NCBI GenBank assembly: GCA_016867095.1
Contig: VGKK01000083.1
Coordinates: 1 to 5,252 of the forward strand
Direction of reading: 5' to 3'
Length of the DNA stretch: 5,252 nt
Source: Candidatus Omnitrophota bacterium
Lineage (GTDB): Bacteria; Omnitrophota; Gorgyraeia; Gygaellales; Profunditerraquicolaceae
Of the stretch, positions 1-5,252 are shown piece by piece. The first letter of the stretch is position 1. Each line of letters starts with the position of its first letter. Under the pieces are notes generated by a model, which saw only the letters and a list, made by a program, of their open reading frames with translations, ran no database searches and was not told the origin of the DNA. A program made the position numbers and the translations under genes.

Positions 1-581
1 GGCCTTTAGGCCATCCCACGCATACCGAAAATATAGACAGCGTGGTTTGTGTCGGCGGCGGAGTAGGTATTGCCGAGATTTATCCGGTTTCCCGCGCCTT
101 TAAAACTGCCGGCAGCCGCGTTATCGGCGTTATCGGGGCGCGCTCCAAGGATTTACTTATTCTGGAAGATAAGATGCGCCAGGTTTGCGCCGAGTTATTC
201 GTGACCACGGACGACGGCTCCTATAGCCGCAAAGGTTTTGTGACCGATGTCTTGAAGGAATTATTCGGCGTAATTGAAAAATCCACGCATATTAAATATC
301 CTGACCTGGTTTATGCCATCGGGCCGGTGCCGATGATGAAGGCAGTGGCTAAGTTAACTAAGGAATACGGAATTAAAACTATAGTCAGCCTTAATCCCAT
401 TATGGTGGATGCTACCGGTATGTGCGGCGCCTGCCGTTGCACAGTAGCGGGTAAAACCGTGTTTGGCTGCGTGGACGGCCCGGATTTTAACGCGCACCAG
501 GTTGATTTTGACGAGCTGGAAAAGCGCTTGAGGCTTTTTAATGCCCAGGAGGAGTCAATTAATGAAAAATTCACTGCGTAG
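1..581 (+). CDS. nfnA: NfnA, NADH-side subunit of NADH-dependent ferredoxin:NADP+ oxidoreductase (5' partial)
   Basis: The reading frame is open from base 3, so the gene begins upstream; the GTG at 42 is internal. The 192 residues present lack roughly the first 90 (FAD-binding barrel) of a family usually near 280. Visible are the nucleotide-binding loop CVGGGVGIAEIYP, the IGARSKDLLILEDKM segment, the TTDDGSYSRKGFVTDVLKEL block and a C-terminal [2Fe-2S] motif: Asp (codon 408), then Cys at 423, 432 and 468 within DATGMCGACRC...GCVDGP. In Nfn structures, as I recall, this cluster has one Asp and three Cys ligands, and these residues fit. An extra Cys (codon 438) sits where a hydrophobic residue is usual. 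In the family this subunit binds NAD(H) and FAD and pairs with NfnB for flavin-based electron bifurcation in the cytoplasm. PyrK (dihydroorotate dehydrogenase partner) is a close relative, but nfnB nearby favours NfnA. The 3' end overlaps mgtE by 20 bases. Confidence 0.9.
   Translation, partial: PLGHPTHTENIDSVVCVGGGVGIAEIYPVSRAFKTAGSRVIGVIGARSKDLLILEDKMRQVCAELFVTTDDGSYSRKGFVTDVLKELFGVIEKSTHIKYPDLVYAIGPVPMMKAVAKLTKEYGIKTIVSLNPIMVDATGMCGACRCTVAGKTVFGCVDGPDFNAHQVDFDELEKRLRLFNAQEESINEKFTA
547..552 (+). promoter_or_regulatory. Shine-Dalgarno site fixing the mgtE start
   Basis: A full AGGAGG lies inside the end of nfnA, 9 bases before the ATG at 562. It selects that ATG over the in-frame ATG at 541, which lies upstream of the site and would include it in the coding sequence. 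Its position inside nfnA implies translational coupling of the two genes. Confidence 0.8.
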
Positions 582-1962
582 AAACATAGACGTATTTGCG
601 CTTTTTCTGCCCGAAATAAAGGAATTAATCAGCGCCAAAGACTTTAACGGCTTAAAAGATTTTCTTAAAAATATCAACTCTATAGATATAGCTGAAGGCT
701 GGCGGCACCTTGAGCCGCAGGAGAAAGTAATCGCTTTCCGCTTATTAGGGACAAAAAAGAGCGTAGAGGTCTTTGAAAACCTGAGGTTGGCGGAACAGAC
801 CTATATCCTGAATAACCTGAATAATACCGAGACCGCCCAGATTATCAACGAAATGGCCCCTGATGAGCGCGCCGACCTTTTTAAAGAACTGCCCGATAAG
901 GTATTTAAGAAATTTTTCTCTTTAATAAATAAGGAAGAGGCGCAGGATTTAAGAAAATTAATGGTCTATCACGAAGAGGCCGCGGGGGGCCTGATGACTA
1001 CGGAATTTGTGGAATTAAAAAAAGAGATGACTGCCCGCCAAGCCATAGTGTACATACAGGAAAATCTGCGGGCAGACTACCGGGAGAACATCTATTCTCT
1101 TTTTGTAACGGATGAAAACCATAAATTAATCGGCAGCATCTCCCTTCAGGATCTGTTAAAGGCCCCTCCGGATATTCTGGTGCGGGACATTATGCAAAGT
1201 ACGCAGTTTACTAAGCTTGACGCCGAAACAGGCGCGGAAGAAGTCTTCGTCAGGTTTAAGAAATATGACCTGTTTGACGCTCCGATTGTAGATAAGGACG
1301 GCGCGCTTCTGGGCATAATTACCGTGGATGATATTGTGGAGCGGATGGAGAAACAGGCTACTAAGGAAATATATGAGATCGGCAAGATGTCTTCCAGGGG
1401 CGGAGAGATAATCAGTTATGCGCGGGCTACGATGTTTGAATTGGTGAAAAGGCGCGCCGGCTGGCTGATTTTGCTTCTAATTTTTGATTTTTTGACCGGC
1501 ACGGTCTTAAAAAACTTTGAACAAACCTTAAGCTCGGTAGTGGCGCTGACTTTCTTTATACCTATGCTTCTGGATACCGGCGGTAATGCCGGAGCGCAGA
1601 CCTCCATTACTATCATCCGCGGATTAGCCACCGGAGACGTGAATGTGAAAAATATATTTAAAATTATAAAATTGGAGTTTTTCACCGCGATGCTAATGGG
1701 CTTGATAGTCGGCGGAGTCGCTTTCGGCCGGGCATTTCTTCTGCAGAAAGACTTGTTTTTAGCGGGGGTGGTCGGCGTAAGTATGTTGTTAATTGCGATA
1801 CTGGCGATTATTACCGGTATTTTTCTGCCGTTATTGTCCAAGAAGTTCGGACTGGACCCCGCAGTGCTTGCCGGGCCCATAACTACCAGTATCGTGGACG
1901 TCTTCGGTTTAATAATTTATTTTAAAATAGCGCAGCTTTTTATACCGGCGTTGAGGTTTTAA
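562..1962 (+). CDS. mgtE: Magnesium transporter MgtE
   Basis: The 466-residue protein has the complete MgtE layout and about the usual length. Residues 1-140 are the helical MgtE N domain with MAPDERADLFKELP, ending in EEAAGGLMTTEF. Two CBS domains follow at about 145-205 and 208-266 (second ending in ITVDDIVERM), then the plug/connecting helix to about 295 and five predicted membrane segments from W301 to the C-terminus. The pore signature is PMLLDTGGNAGAQ (334-346) followed by IRGLATGDV, and the last helix carries Asp446 in SIVDVFGLIIYF, matching the Mg2+-selecting Asp of the family. MgtE is an inner-membrane dimeric Mg2+ channel whose cytosolic domains close the pore when Mg2+ is plentiful. 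The gene overlaps nfnA by 20 bases and ends 3 bases before nfnB, so no Mg2+ riboswitch leader can lie directly in front of it. Its position inside an nfn operon is unusual. Confidence 0.96.
   Translation: MKNSLRRNIDVFALFLPEIKELISAKDFNGLKDFLKNINSIDIAEGWRHLEPQEKVIAFRLLGTKKSVEVFENLRLAEQTYILNNLNNTETAQIINEMAPDERADLFKELPDKVFKKFFSLINKEEAQDLRKLMVYHEEAAGGLMTTEFVELKKEMTARQAIVYIQENLRADYRENIYSLFVTDENHKLIGSISLQDLLKAPPDILVRDIMQSTQFTKLDAETGAEEVFVRFKKYDLFDAPIVDKDGALLGIITVDDIVERMEKQATKEIYEIGKMSSRGGEIISYARATMFELVKRRAGWLILLLIFDFLTGTVLKNFEQTLSSVVALTFFIPMLLDTGGNAGAQTSITIIRGLATGDVNVKNIFKIIKLEFFTAMLMGLIVGGVAFGRAFLLQKDLFLAGVVGVSMLLIAILAIITGIFLPLLSKKFGLDPAVLAGPITTSIVDVFGLIIYFKIAQLFIPALRF
1953..1956 (+). promoter_or_regulatory. 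Shine-Dalgarno site of nfnB
   Basis: GAGG sits in the last codons of mgtE, 9 bases before the nfnB ATG at 1966. Only three bases separate the mgtE stop from that ATG, so nfnB translation probably depends on ribosomes finishing mgtE. Confidence 0.6.
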
Positions 1963-1965
1963 ATT

Positions 1966-3426
1966 ATGCGAAAGGTCGTTCGTCAACAGCCAACCGCAGA
2001 ACGTATTAAGAATTTCTTTGAAGTGGCCCTGGGTTTTTCCAAAGAAGACGCGGAGCTGGAGGCAAAGCGCTGCCTGCAGTGTAAAAATCCGCCTTGTGTG
2101 AAGGGCTGCCCGGTAGGGGTGGATATCCCGGCTTTTATAAAGTTACTCAAGGAGGGCAAGCAAAAGGAAGCCTTGGAGGAGATAAAAGGGAAAAATAACC
2201 TGCCCGCGGTTTGCGGCCGGGTCTGCCCCCAGGAAGACCAGTGCGAGGCAGTCTGTATTTTAAATAAGAAAAAGATACCGATTAACCCCGTTAGAAATAA
2301 CACGGTTACTACAGAATTAAGCAAGATTTCTAACGGGGTAAATATCGGCGCGCTGGAAAGATACGCGGCGGATTATGAGTTAAGTCACAAGTCACAAGTC
2401 GCCCTTCGACTGCGCTCAGGGCAGGCAAGTCACAAGTTGGAAACCCACGGTCTTAAGGTGGCGGTGGTGGGCAGCGGGCCGGCAGGCCTGACCTGCGCGG
2501 CGGACTTGGCCAGGCTGGGCTATGCCGTGACCCTATTTGAATCCCTGCATTTACCGGGCGGGGTGCTGGCCTATGGCATCCCCGAATTCAGGCTGCCCAA
2601 GCAAATTGTGCATAATGAGGTAGAGTACATCAAGAGTTTAGGCGTGGAGCTAAAAACCAATACCCTTATCGGCAATACCTATAGTCTGGCGGATTTATTT
2701 GCCGCGGGTTTTAAGGCGGTATTTATCGCCGTAGGCGCCGGACTGCCGCAGTTTTTAGGCATACCCGGAGAGAATTTAGACCGGGTTTATTCGGCGAATG
2801 AATTTTTAACCCGGCTAAACCTGATGAAGGCCTATAAGTTTCCGGAGTATGCTACGCCGGTCAATATCGGCAAGTCGGTCACTGTTATCGGAGGCGGTAA
2901 TGTCGCCCTTGACTGCGCCAGGGTAAGTTTAAGGCTGGGCAGCAAGGTCACTTTGCTTTACCGGCGCACGGAAAAGGAAATGCCCGGCCGCAGGGAAGAG
3001 GTGGCTAATGCCCAGGAGGAAGGCGTAATATTTAAGCTTTTAACCCAGCCCATAAAAATTCTGGGGGATGAAAAAGGATTTGTAAAAGGCCTGGAATGTA
3101 TTAAAATGGAATTGGGCGAGCCTGACGAATCGGGAAGAAGGCGGCCCATCCCGGTCAAAGATTCCAATTTTGTCTTAGACGTGGATACCGTGATTGTCGC
3201 CATTGGCCAGAATCCCAATCCCTTACTGCCCAAGCTGGTACCTGAATTAAAAACCAATAAAGACGGCACTATTGTGGTGGACCAGGATTTTATGGCCTCT
3301 CTGCCCGGTGTTTTTGCCGGCGGCGATATTATTACCGGAGCCGATACGGTTATTTCGGCTATGGGCGCGGGGAAAAAAGCAGCGTTGGCGATAGATAAAT
3401 ATTTGAAAGCAAGAAATTTTGTGTAA
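1966..3426 (+). CDS. nfnB: NfnB, NADP(H)-side subunit of NADH-dependent ferredoxin:NADP+ oxidoreductase (GltD-like flavoprotein)
   Basis: The 486-residue protein belongs to the glutamate synthase small-subunit/NfnB family. The N-terminal domain carries eight cysteines for two [4Fe-4S] clusters: C36, C39, C44, C48 and C83, C87, C93, C97. A first Rossmann fold starts at KVAVVGSGPAG (164-174, FAD) and includes LPGGVLAYGIPEFRLPK. A second starts at VIGGGNVALDCARV (from 307, NADPH), followed by YRRTEKEMPGRREE. The FAD-closing segment GVFAGGDI (448-455) leads to the C-terminus. With NfnA it would couple NADPH to NADH and reduced ferredoxin by electron bifurcation; it could instead be a GltD-type subunit, but nfnA two genes upstream argues otherwise. 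The protein is longer than usual because the linker between the Fe-S and FAD domains (about 106-162) holds two repeat-like in-frame insertions, annotated separately. Its last codon and stop (GTG TAA) form the first unit of the downstream octamer array. Confidence 0.93.
   Translation: MRKVVRQQPTAERIKNFFEVALGFSKEDAELEAKRCLQCKNPPCVKGCPVGVDIPAFIKLLKEGKQKEALEEIKGKNNLPAVCGRVCPQEDQCEAVCILNKKKIPINPVRNNTVTTELSKISNGVNIGALERYAADYELSHKSQVALRLRSGQASHKLETHGLKVAVVGSGPAGLTCAADLARLGYAVTLFESLHLPGGVLAYGIPEFRLPKQIVHNEVEYIKSLGVELKTNTLIGNTYSLADLFAAGFKAVFIAVGAGLPQFLGIPGENLDRVYSANEFLTRLNLMKAYKFPEYATPVNIGKSVTVIGGGNVALDCARVSLRLGSKVTLLYRRTEKEMPGRREEVANAQEEGVIFKLLTQPIKILGDEKGFVKGLECIKMELGEPDESGRRRPIPVKDSNFVLDVDTVIVAIGQNPNPLLPKLVPELKTNKDGTIVVDQDFMASLPGVFAGGDIITGADTVISAMGAGKKAALAIDKYLKARNFV
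2285..2339 (+). repeat. Palindromic repeat inserted in frame within nfnB
   Basis: Perfect 14-bp inverted arms, ACCCCGTTAGAAAT at 2285-2298 and ATTTCTAACGGGGT at 2326-2339, enclose 27 bases. They encode about 19-20 residues (NPVRNN...KISNGV) placed between KKIPI and IGALERYAAD, where relatives normally run straight from a P-[IV]-x stretch into IG-LER. The excess is close to a multiple of three, so the frame is kept. I recall ISNGV- and NPVRN-type peptides from dispersed palindromes in uncultured bacterial genomes, but this is memory only. There is no transposase and no clear target duplication. The + strand transcript could form a 14-bp stem. Confidence 0.75.
2382..2437 (+). repeat. AAGTCAC direct repeats flanking a CCCTTCGAC...CTCAGGG palindromic element, in frame within nfnB
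   Basis: AAGTCAC occurs in tandem at 2382-2388 and 2389-2395. AAGTCACAAGT occurs at 2389-2399 and again at 2427-2437, on either side of 27 bases that hold an imperfect palindrome (GCCCT at 2401-2405, AGGGC at 2418-2422, core TTCGACTGCGCTC). The translation SHKSQVALRLRSGQASHKLE is low in family character and occupies the linker just before the FAD-binding KVAVVGSGPAG. The RLRSGQA peptide is one I associate with a widespread short palindromic repeat read through by ORFs. The arrangement looks like one element nested in another, or an 11-base duplication around an insertion. Confidence 0.7.
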
Positions 3427-3560
3427 CGTTAAATGTGTAATGTGTAACGTAAGGTGTAATGGTTCTTTTGTGTAATGCAAATGCTTTGTTTTTTTGTATT
3501 TCCATTACACATTCTTTTGCGTTACACCCGCATTACACGTTACACTTTACACATTACACA
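3421..3560 (+). repeat. Inverted array of GTGTAAYG octamers between nfnB and panB
   Basis: The left half has five + strand copies of GTGTAACG or GTGTAATG, at 3421, 3435, 3442, 3454 and 3470. The right half has the reverse complements at 3503-3510, 3520-3527, 3531-3538, 3538-3545 and 3552-3559, plus a degenerate TTTACAC at 3546-3552. A 25-base T-rich centre (3478-3502) separates them. The two arms align over about 57 bases, so the region could fold into a long imperfect hairpin. It includes the nfnB stop codon and ends 11 bases before the panB start. It may act as a terminator or mRNA stabiliser, but no classic stem plus T-tract is present. A weak promoter-like pair, TTGCGT (3518-3523) and TACACT (3541-3546) with a 17-base gap, lies in the right arm; I do not rely on it. 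Confidence 0.8.
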
Positions 3561-3571
3561 GAAATAGGCTT

Positions 3572-4405
3572 ATGCAAGATAAGAGAATGACTATTCAAGA
3601 GATTTGTTCTCTTAAGGGCAGGCGTAAGATTACTATGCTTACTGCCTACGATTATCCATTGGCATCTTTGATTGACCGGACAGGGATTGATATGATTTTG
3701 GTAGGCGATTCCCTGGCGAATGTGGTTTTAGGCCTGGAGTCCACCACGCAAGTAGGCATGACCGAAATGCTGCATCATGCCAAGGCAGTAACCCGCGCCA
3801 CCAGGCGCGCCCTGGTTATCGGCGATATGCCTTATGAATCATATCAGGTAAACCCGCAGGAGTCGGTAAAAAATGCCCGGAGGTTTATTGTTGAGGCAAA
3901 ATGCGGCGCCGTGAAATTAGAGTGGTTCCCCCAGTGTTTAGCCGTAACCAAAGAGATTATTCAGGCCGGCATCGCGGTAATGGGGCATATTGGCCTGACC
4001 CCGCAGACTGCGGATAAAATCGGCGGTTTTAAGGTGCAAGGTAAAGACGCGGAGGCGGCAAAGCGCCTCATTGAGCAGGCAATAGCCTTGGAAGAAGCAG
4101 GCTGTTTTTCTATTGTCCTGGAGTGCGTGCCGGATAAGATTGCCGAAATGATTACCCGCAGGTTAAAGATTCCTGCCATCGGTATCGGCGCGGGCATACA
4201 TTGTGACGGCCAGGTCTTGGTTACTCCGGATTTATTGGGGCTGTTTGAGAGGTTTAAGCCCAAGTTTGTCAAACAATACATCAACTTATCGCCCCTGATT
4301 GAAAAGGCCGTCACAGACTTTAAGGACGAGGTTGCCGCGGGTAAATTTCCGGCAAAAGAGCACAGCTTTTCCATAAAGGAAGAAGAACTTAAAAAAGTAT
4401 CATAA
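3572..4405 (+). CDS. panB: 3-methyl-2-oxobutanoate hydroxymethyltransferase (ketopantoate hydroxymethyltransferase)
   Basis: PanB converts 3-methyl-2-oxobutanoate and 5,10-methylenetetrahydrofolate to ketopantoate, the first committed step of pantothenate and CoA synthesis, in the cytoplasm. The 277 residues match the usual length and the protein is a complete TIM-barrel enzyme. Diagnostic blocks are KITMLTAYDYP, ILVGDSLANVVLG (Mg2+ ligand D46), VIGDMPYESYQ (Mg2+ ligand D85), AVKLE (K115, E117), VMGHIGLTPQ, the catalytic-position Glu184 in VLECVP, and IPAIGIGAGIHCDGQVLV. After KLE the sequence is WFPQC, where the family usually has GG. I chose ATG 3572, which follows a weak TAGG; ATG 3587 (272 residues) is also plausible. 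An extension to ATG 3494 would only translate repeat sequence. No panC or panD is visible nearby. The upstream gap is entirely octamer repeats, so panB may be transcribed by read-through from nfnB. Confidence 0.95.
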   Translation: MQDKRMTIQEICSLKGRRKITMLTAYDYPLASLIDRTGIDMILVGDSLANVVLGLESTTQVGMTEMLHHAKAVTRATRRALVIGDMPYESYQVNPQESVKNARRFIVEAKCGAVKLEWFPQCLAVTKEIIQAGIAVMGHIGLTPQTADKIGGFKVQGKDAEAAKRLIEQAIALEEAGCFSIVLECVPDKIAEMITRRLKIPAIGIGAGIHCDGQVLVTPDLLGLFERFKPKFVKQYINLSPLIEKAVTDFKDEVAAGKFPAKEHSFSIKEEELKKVS

Positions 4406-4445
4406 CAAGACCCGGTCTTGCCAAGCGTGGCAAGACCGGGTCTTG
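4406..4445 (+). terminator. Perfect 18-bp hairpin directly after panB (possible terminator or dispersed palindrome)
   Basis: Arms 4406-4423 (CAAGACCCGGTCTTGCCA) and 4428-4445 are exact reverse complements around the loop AGCG. The left arm begins at the first base after the panB stop. The bases that follow are AATTTAAG, so there is no proper T-tract and classic rho-independent termination is doubtful. The stem could still pause polymerase or protect the panB mRNA 3' end. Each arm also holds its own palindrome, AAGACC-N-GGTCTT, which is unusual for a terminator and more like a repeat element or protein-binding site. Confidence 0.6.
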
Positions 4446-4457
4446 AATTTAAGTGAT

Positions 4458-5198
4458 ATGGCGATGAACGTAAATAGGCGGAATAAATATATTACTATTG
4501 CCGTAGTTTTATTGATTGGCCTGGCCTTTGTGGCAAAATTTTCCGGGCCGTCTGTTTTAAGGCTATACGTTGAGTCGGGTATCGGTAATTGCCGCACCAT
4601 ACCTATATTATGCATGGCGCCCACCGAAGAAATAACTAAGCCCCAGGTAAACCAGGGATACATCCAGGGATTGCTGCCATATCGTTCCCCCAAGATGAAT
4701 ATTGATATACCGAGAGATTTCTCGGTATATGAAGAGCTGTTGAAGAAGGTTTATTATAAAAAGATTAAACGGCCGCACCGCGAGCCGGTGATATACCTCG
4801 TGCATAAAACGCCGAATTTTTTTATAGACTTGTTCCCCAACGTGAAAAAGCAGGGCATACTTGATAACTACGCCTTTCTTAGGCGCGTAATGTACGCTCA
4901 ACTCAAAGATATAGAAGACCTGACCGATGCCTTCTTTATCATTATGAAGGGCATATTTATCCCTGATTTAGGCGACCAGAAGAATGTAATTATGGCGCAA
5001 TTTAGCCTGGGCAATAAGCGGGGTTTTATTAATTATAACTTAGGCAGCCAGGATAACTATTTTGACTGTAACGTGCTGGACAGGCAGGATAATTTCTTTA
5101 AGGTTTATATTAAAGACAGGGGCGCCACCCTGGATTTGGATAAGGTGCTGGCGATTATTTCCACGGTGGATAGCGCCAAGGGGCAATATAGGCGTTAA
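4458..5198 (+). CDS. Membrane-anchored protein of unknown function
   Basis: I do not recognise this 246-residue protein. A short basic N-terminus (NVNRRNK, residues 4-10) precedes one hydrophobic stretch at about 11-28, which fits an uncleaved signal anchor with the rest outside the cytoplasmic membrane. There is no lipobox; the first cysteines are C45 and C52, in GNCRTIPILCMAP. The remainder has a basic segment (KKVYYKKIKRPHRE) before VIYLVHKTPNFFIDLFPNVKK, then a region rich in hydrophobic, aromatic and acidic residues (DIEDLTDAFFIIMKGIFIPDL), and a C-terminal part with GFINYNLGSQDNYFDCNV and YIKDRGATLDLDKVLAIIS. No catalytic motif is evident. Base composition matches the neighbours. Starts at 4458 and 4464 are both possible; AAGTGA at 4451-4456 is a poor ribosome site that fits 4464 better. 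A TTG at 4443 lies inside the upstream hairpin and is unlikely. The gene follows panB closely on the same strand. Confidence 0.75.
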   Translation: MAMNVNRRNKYITIAVVLLIGLAFVAKFSGPSVLRLYVESGIGNCRTIPILCMAPTEEITKPQVNQGYIQGLLPYRSPKMNIDIPRDFSVYEELLKKVYYKKIKRPHREPVIYLVHKTPNFFIDLFPNVKKQGILDNYAFLRRVMYAQLKDIEDLTDAFFIIMKGIFIPDLGDQKNVIMAQFSLGNKRGFINYNLGSQDNYFDCNVLDRQDNFFKVYIKDRGATLDLDKVLAIISTVDSAKGQYRR

Positions 5199-5213
5199 AA
5201 CGCTTGACTTTTT
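5190..5213 (+). terminator. Weak candidate intrinsic terminator
   Basis: A 6-bp stem with one G-T pair, AGGCGT (5190-5195) with ACGCTT (5200-5205), encloses the loop TAAA, which contains the stop codon of the preceding gene. A short T-run follows at 5209-5213 after three other bases. The stem is short and the T-run offset, so this may be chance. Confidence 0.25.
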
Positions 5214-5231
5214 AGCCAATCCGCGTTAAAT
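5204..5231 (+). promoter_or_regulatory. Possible sigma-70-type promoter before the right-edge gene
   Basis: TTGACT (5204-5209) matches five of six -35 consensus bases. TTAAAT (5226-5231) matches four of six -10 bases at a spacing of 16. A start near 5238 would leave only a few bases before the ATG at 5242, so the leader would be almost absent. That makes this call tentative. Confidence 0.3.
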
Positions 5232-5241
5232 ATAAAGGATT

Positions 5242-5252
5242 ATGGCGGAAAA
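5242..5252 (+). CDS. Possible start of a further gene, cut by the window edge
   Basis: ATG GCG GAA AA at the extreme right edge is preceded by AAAGGA (5234-5239), a Shine-Dalgarno-like sequence with a short 2-base gap to the ATG. It lies 43 bases after the previous stop on the same strand. Only three full codons (Met-Ala-Glu) are visible, so nothing can be said about the product. Confidence 0.3.

Noticed and set aside
541..561. Seven-residue N-terminal extension of MgtE from ATG 541
   Set aside because: The AGGAGG ribosome site lies inside this stretch, and the ATG at 562 is correctly spaced from it.
42..581. Short complete gene starting at GTG 42
   Set aside because: The frame is open to the left edge and the upstream residues PLGHPTHTENIDS continue the family sequence, so the gene is a 5' partial nfnA.
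1416..1880. Minus-strand open frame of 154 codons opposite mgtE
   Set aside because: It lies wholly within the strongly conserved MgtE membrane domain and encodes no recognisable protein.
2285..2437. nfnB as a pseudogene disrupted by repeats
   Set aside because: Both insertions keep the frame, no stop codon arises, and all cofactor motifs on both sides are intact.
3421..3560. CRISPR-like array
   Set aside because: Units are only 8 bases, occur in both orientations, have irregular spacing and sometimes overlap; there are no unique spacers of uniform length and no cas genes.
3494..3571. N-terminal extension of PanB from ATG 3494
   Set aside because: It would translate the right arm of the octamer array, giving Thr/Leu/His repeats unlike any PanB N-terminus.
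4443..4457. TTG start for the gene after panB
   Set aside because: The TTG is the last three bases of the perfect hairpin and has no ribosome site; ATG codons at 4458 and 4464 are better.
4608..4901. Minus-strand open frame opposite the unknown gene
   Set aside because: It has no ribosome site or recognisable product and runs against the direction of every other gene; the + strand frame is longer and has a plausible membrane anchor.

Overview
The window is one strand-consistent run of bacterial genes, all on the + strand, with very short spacing and moderate GC. It reads as a chromosomal fragment of an anaerobic bacterium. The two electron-bifurcating transhydrogenase genes (nfnA, nfnB) point to ferredoxin-based anaerobic metabolism. 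The several unrelated short repeat families in and between genes resemble what I remember from uncultured candidate-phylum genomes. Omnitrophota is my best guess, from memory and not from any search.

Layout: bases 1-581 hold the C-terminal two thirds of nfnA, the NADH-side subunit, cut by the window edge. It overlaps by 20 bases a complete mgtE magnesium transporter gene (562-1962). Three bases later comes nfnB (1966-3426), the NADP(H)-side subunit. mgtE is therefore wedged between the two genes of one enzyme complex, in what looks like a single translationally coupled transcript. A 140-base inverted array of GTGTAAYG octamers (3421-3560) fills the gap to panB (3572-4405), the ketopantoate hydroxymethyltransferase of pantothenate/CoA synthesis. 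A perfect 18-bp hairpin (4406-4445) abuts the panB stop codon. It is followed by an unrecognised gene for a membrane-anchored protein (4458-5198) and, at the right edge, possibly the start of another gene.

Functionally, NfnA and NfnB would together interconvert NADH plus reduced ferredoxin with NADPH. MgtE imports Mg2+, and PanB is itself Mg2+-dependent, but I see no reason to link these genes beyond co-location.

The least ordinary thing in the window is its repeat load. nfnB carries two different repeat-like insertions, both in frame, in the linker between its iron-sulfur domain and its first FAD-binding Rossmann fold: a 14-bp-arm palindrome at 2285-2339, and an AAGTCAC direct-repeat block around a CCCTTCGAC...CTCAGGG element at 2382-2437. 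With the octamer array and the nested palindrome after panB, four distinct repeat types lie within about 2.2 kb. No CRISPR array, RNA gene, transposase or new multi-gene system is visible.
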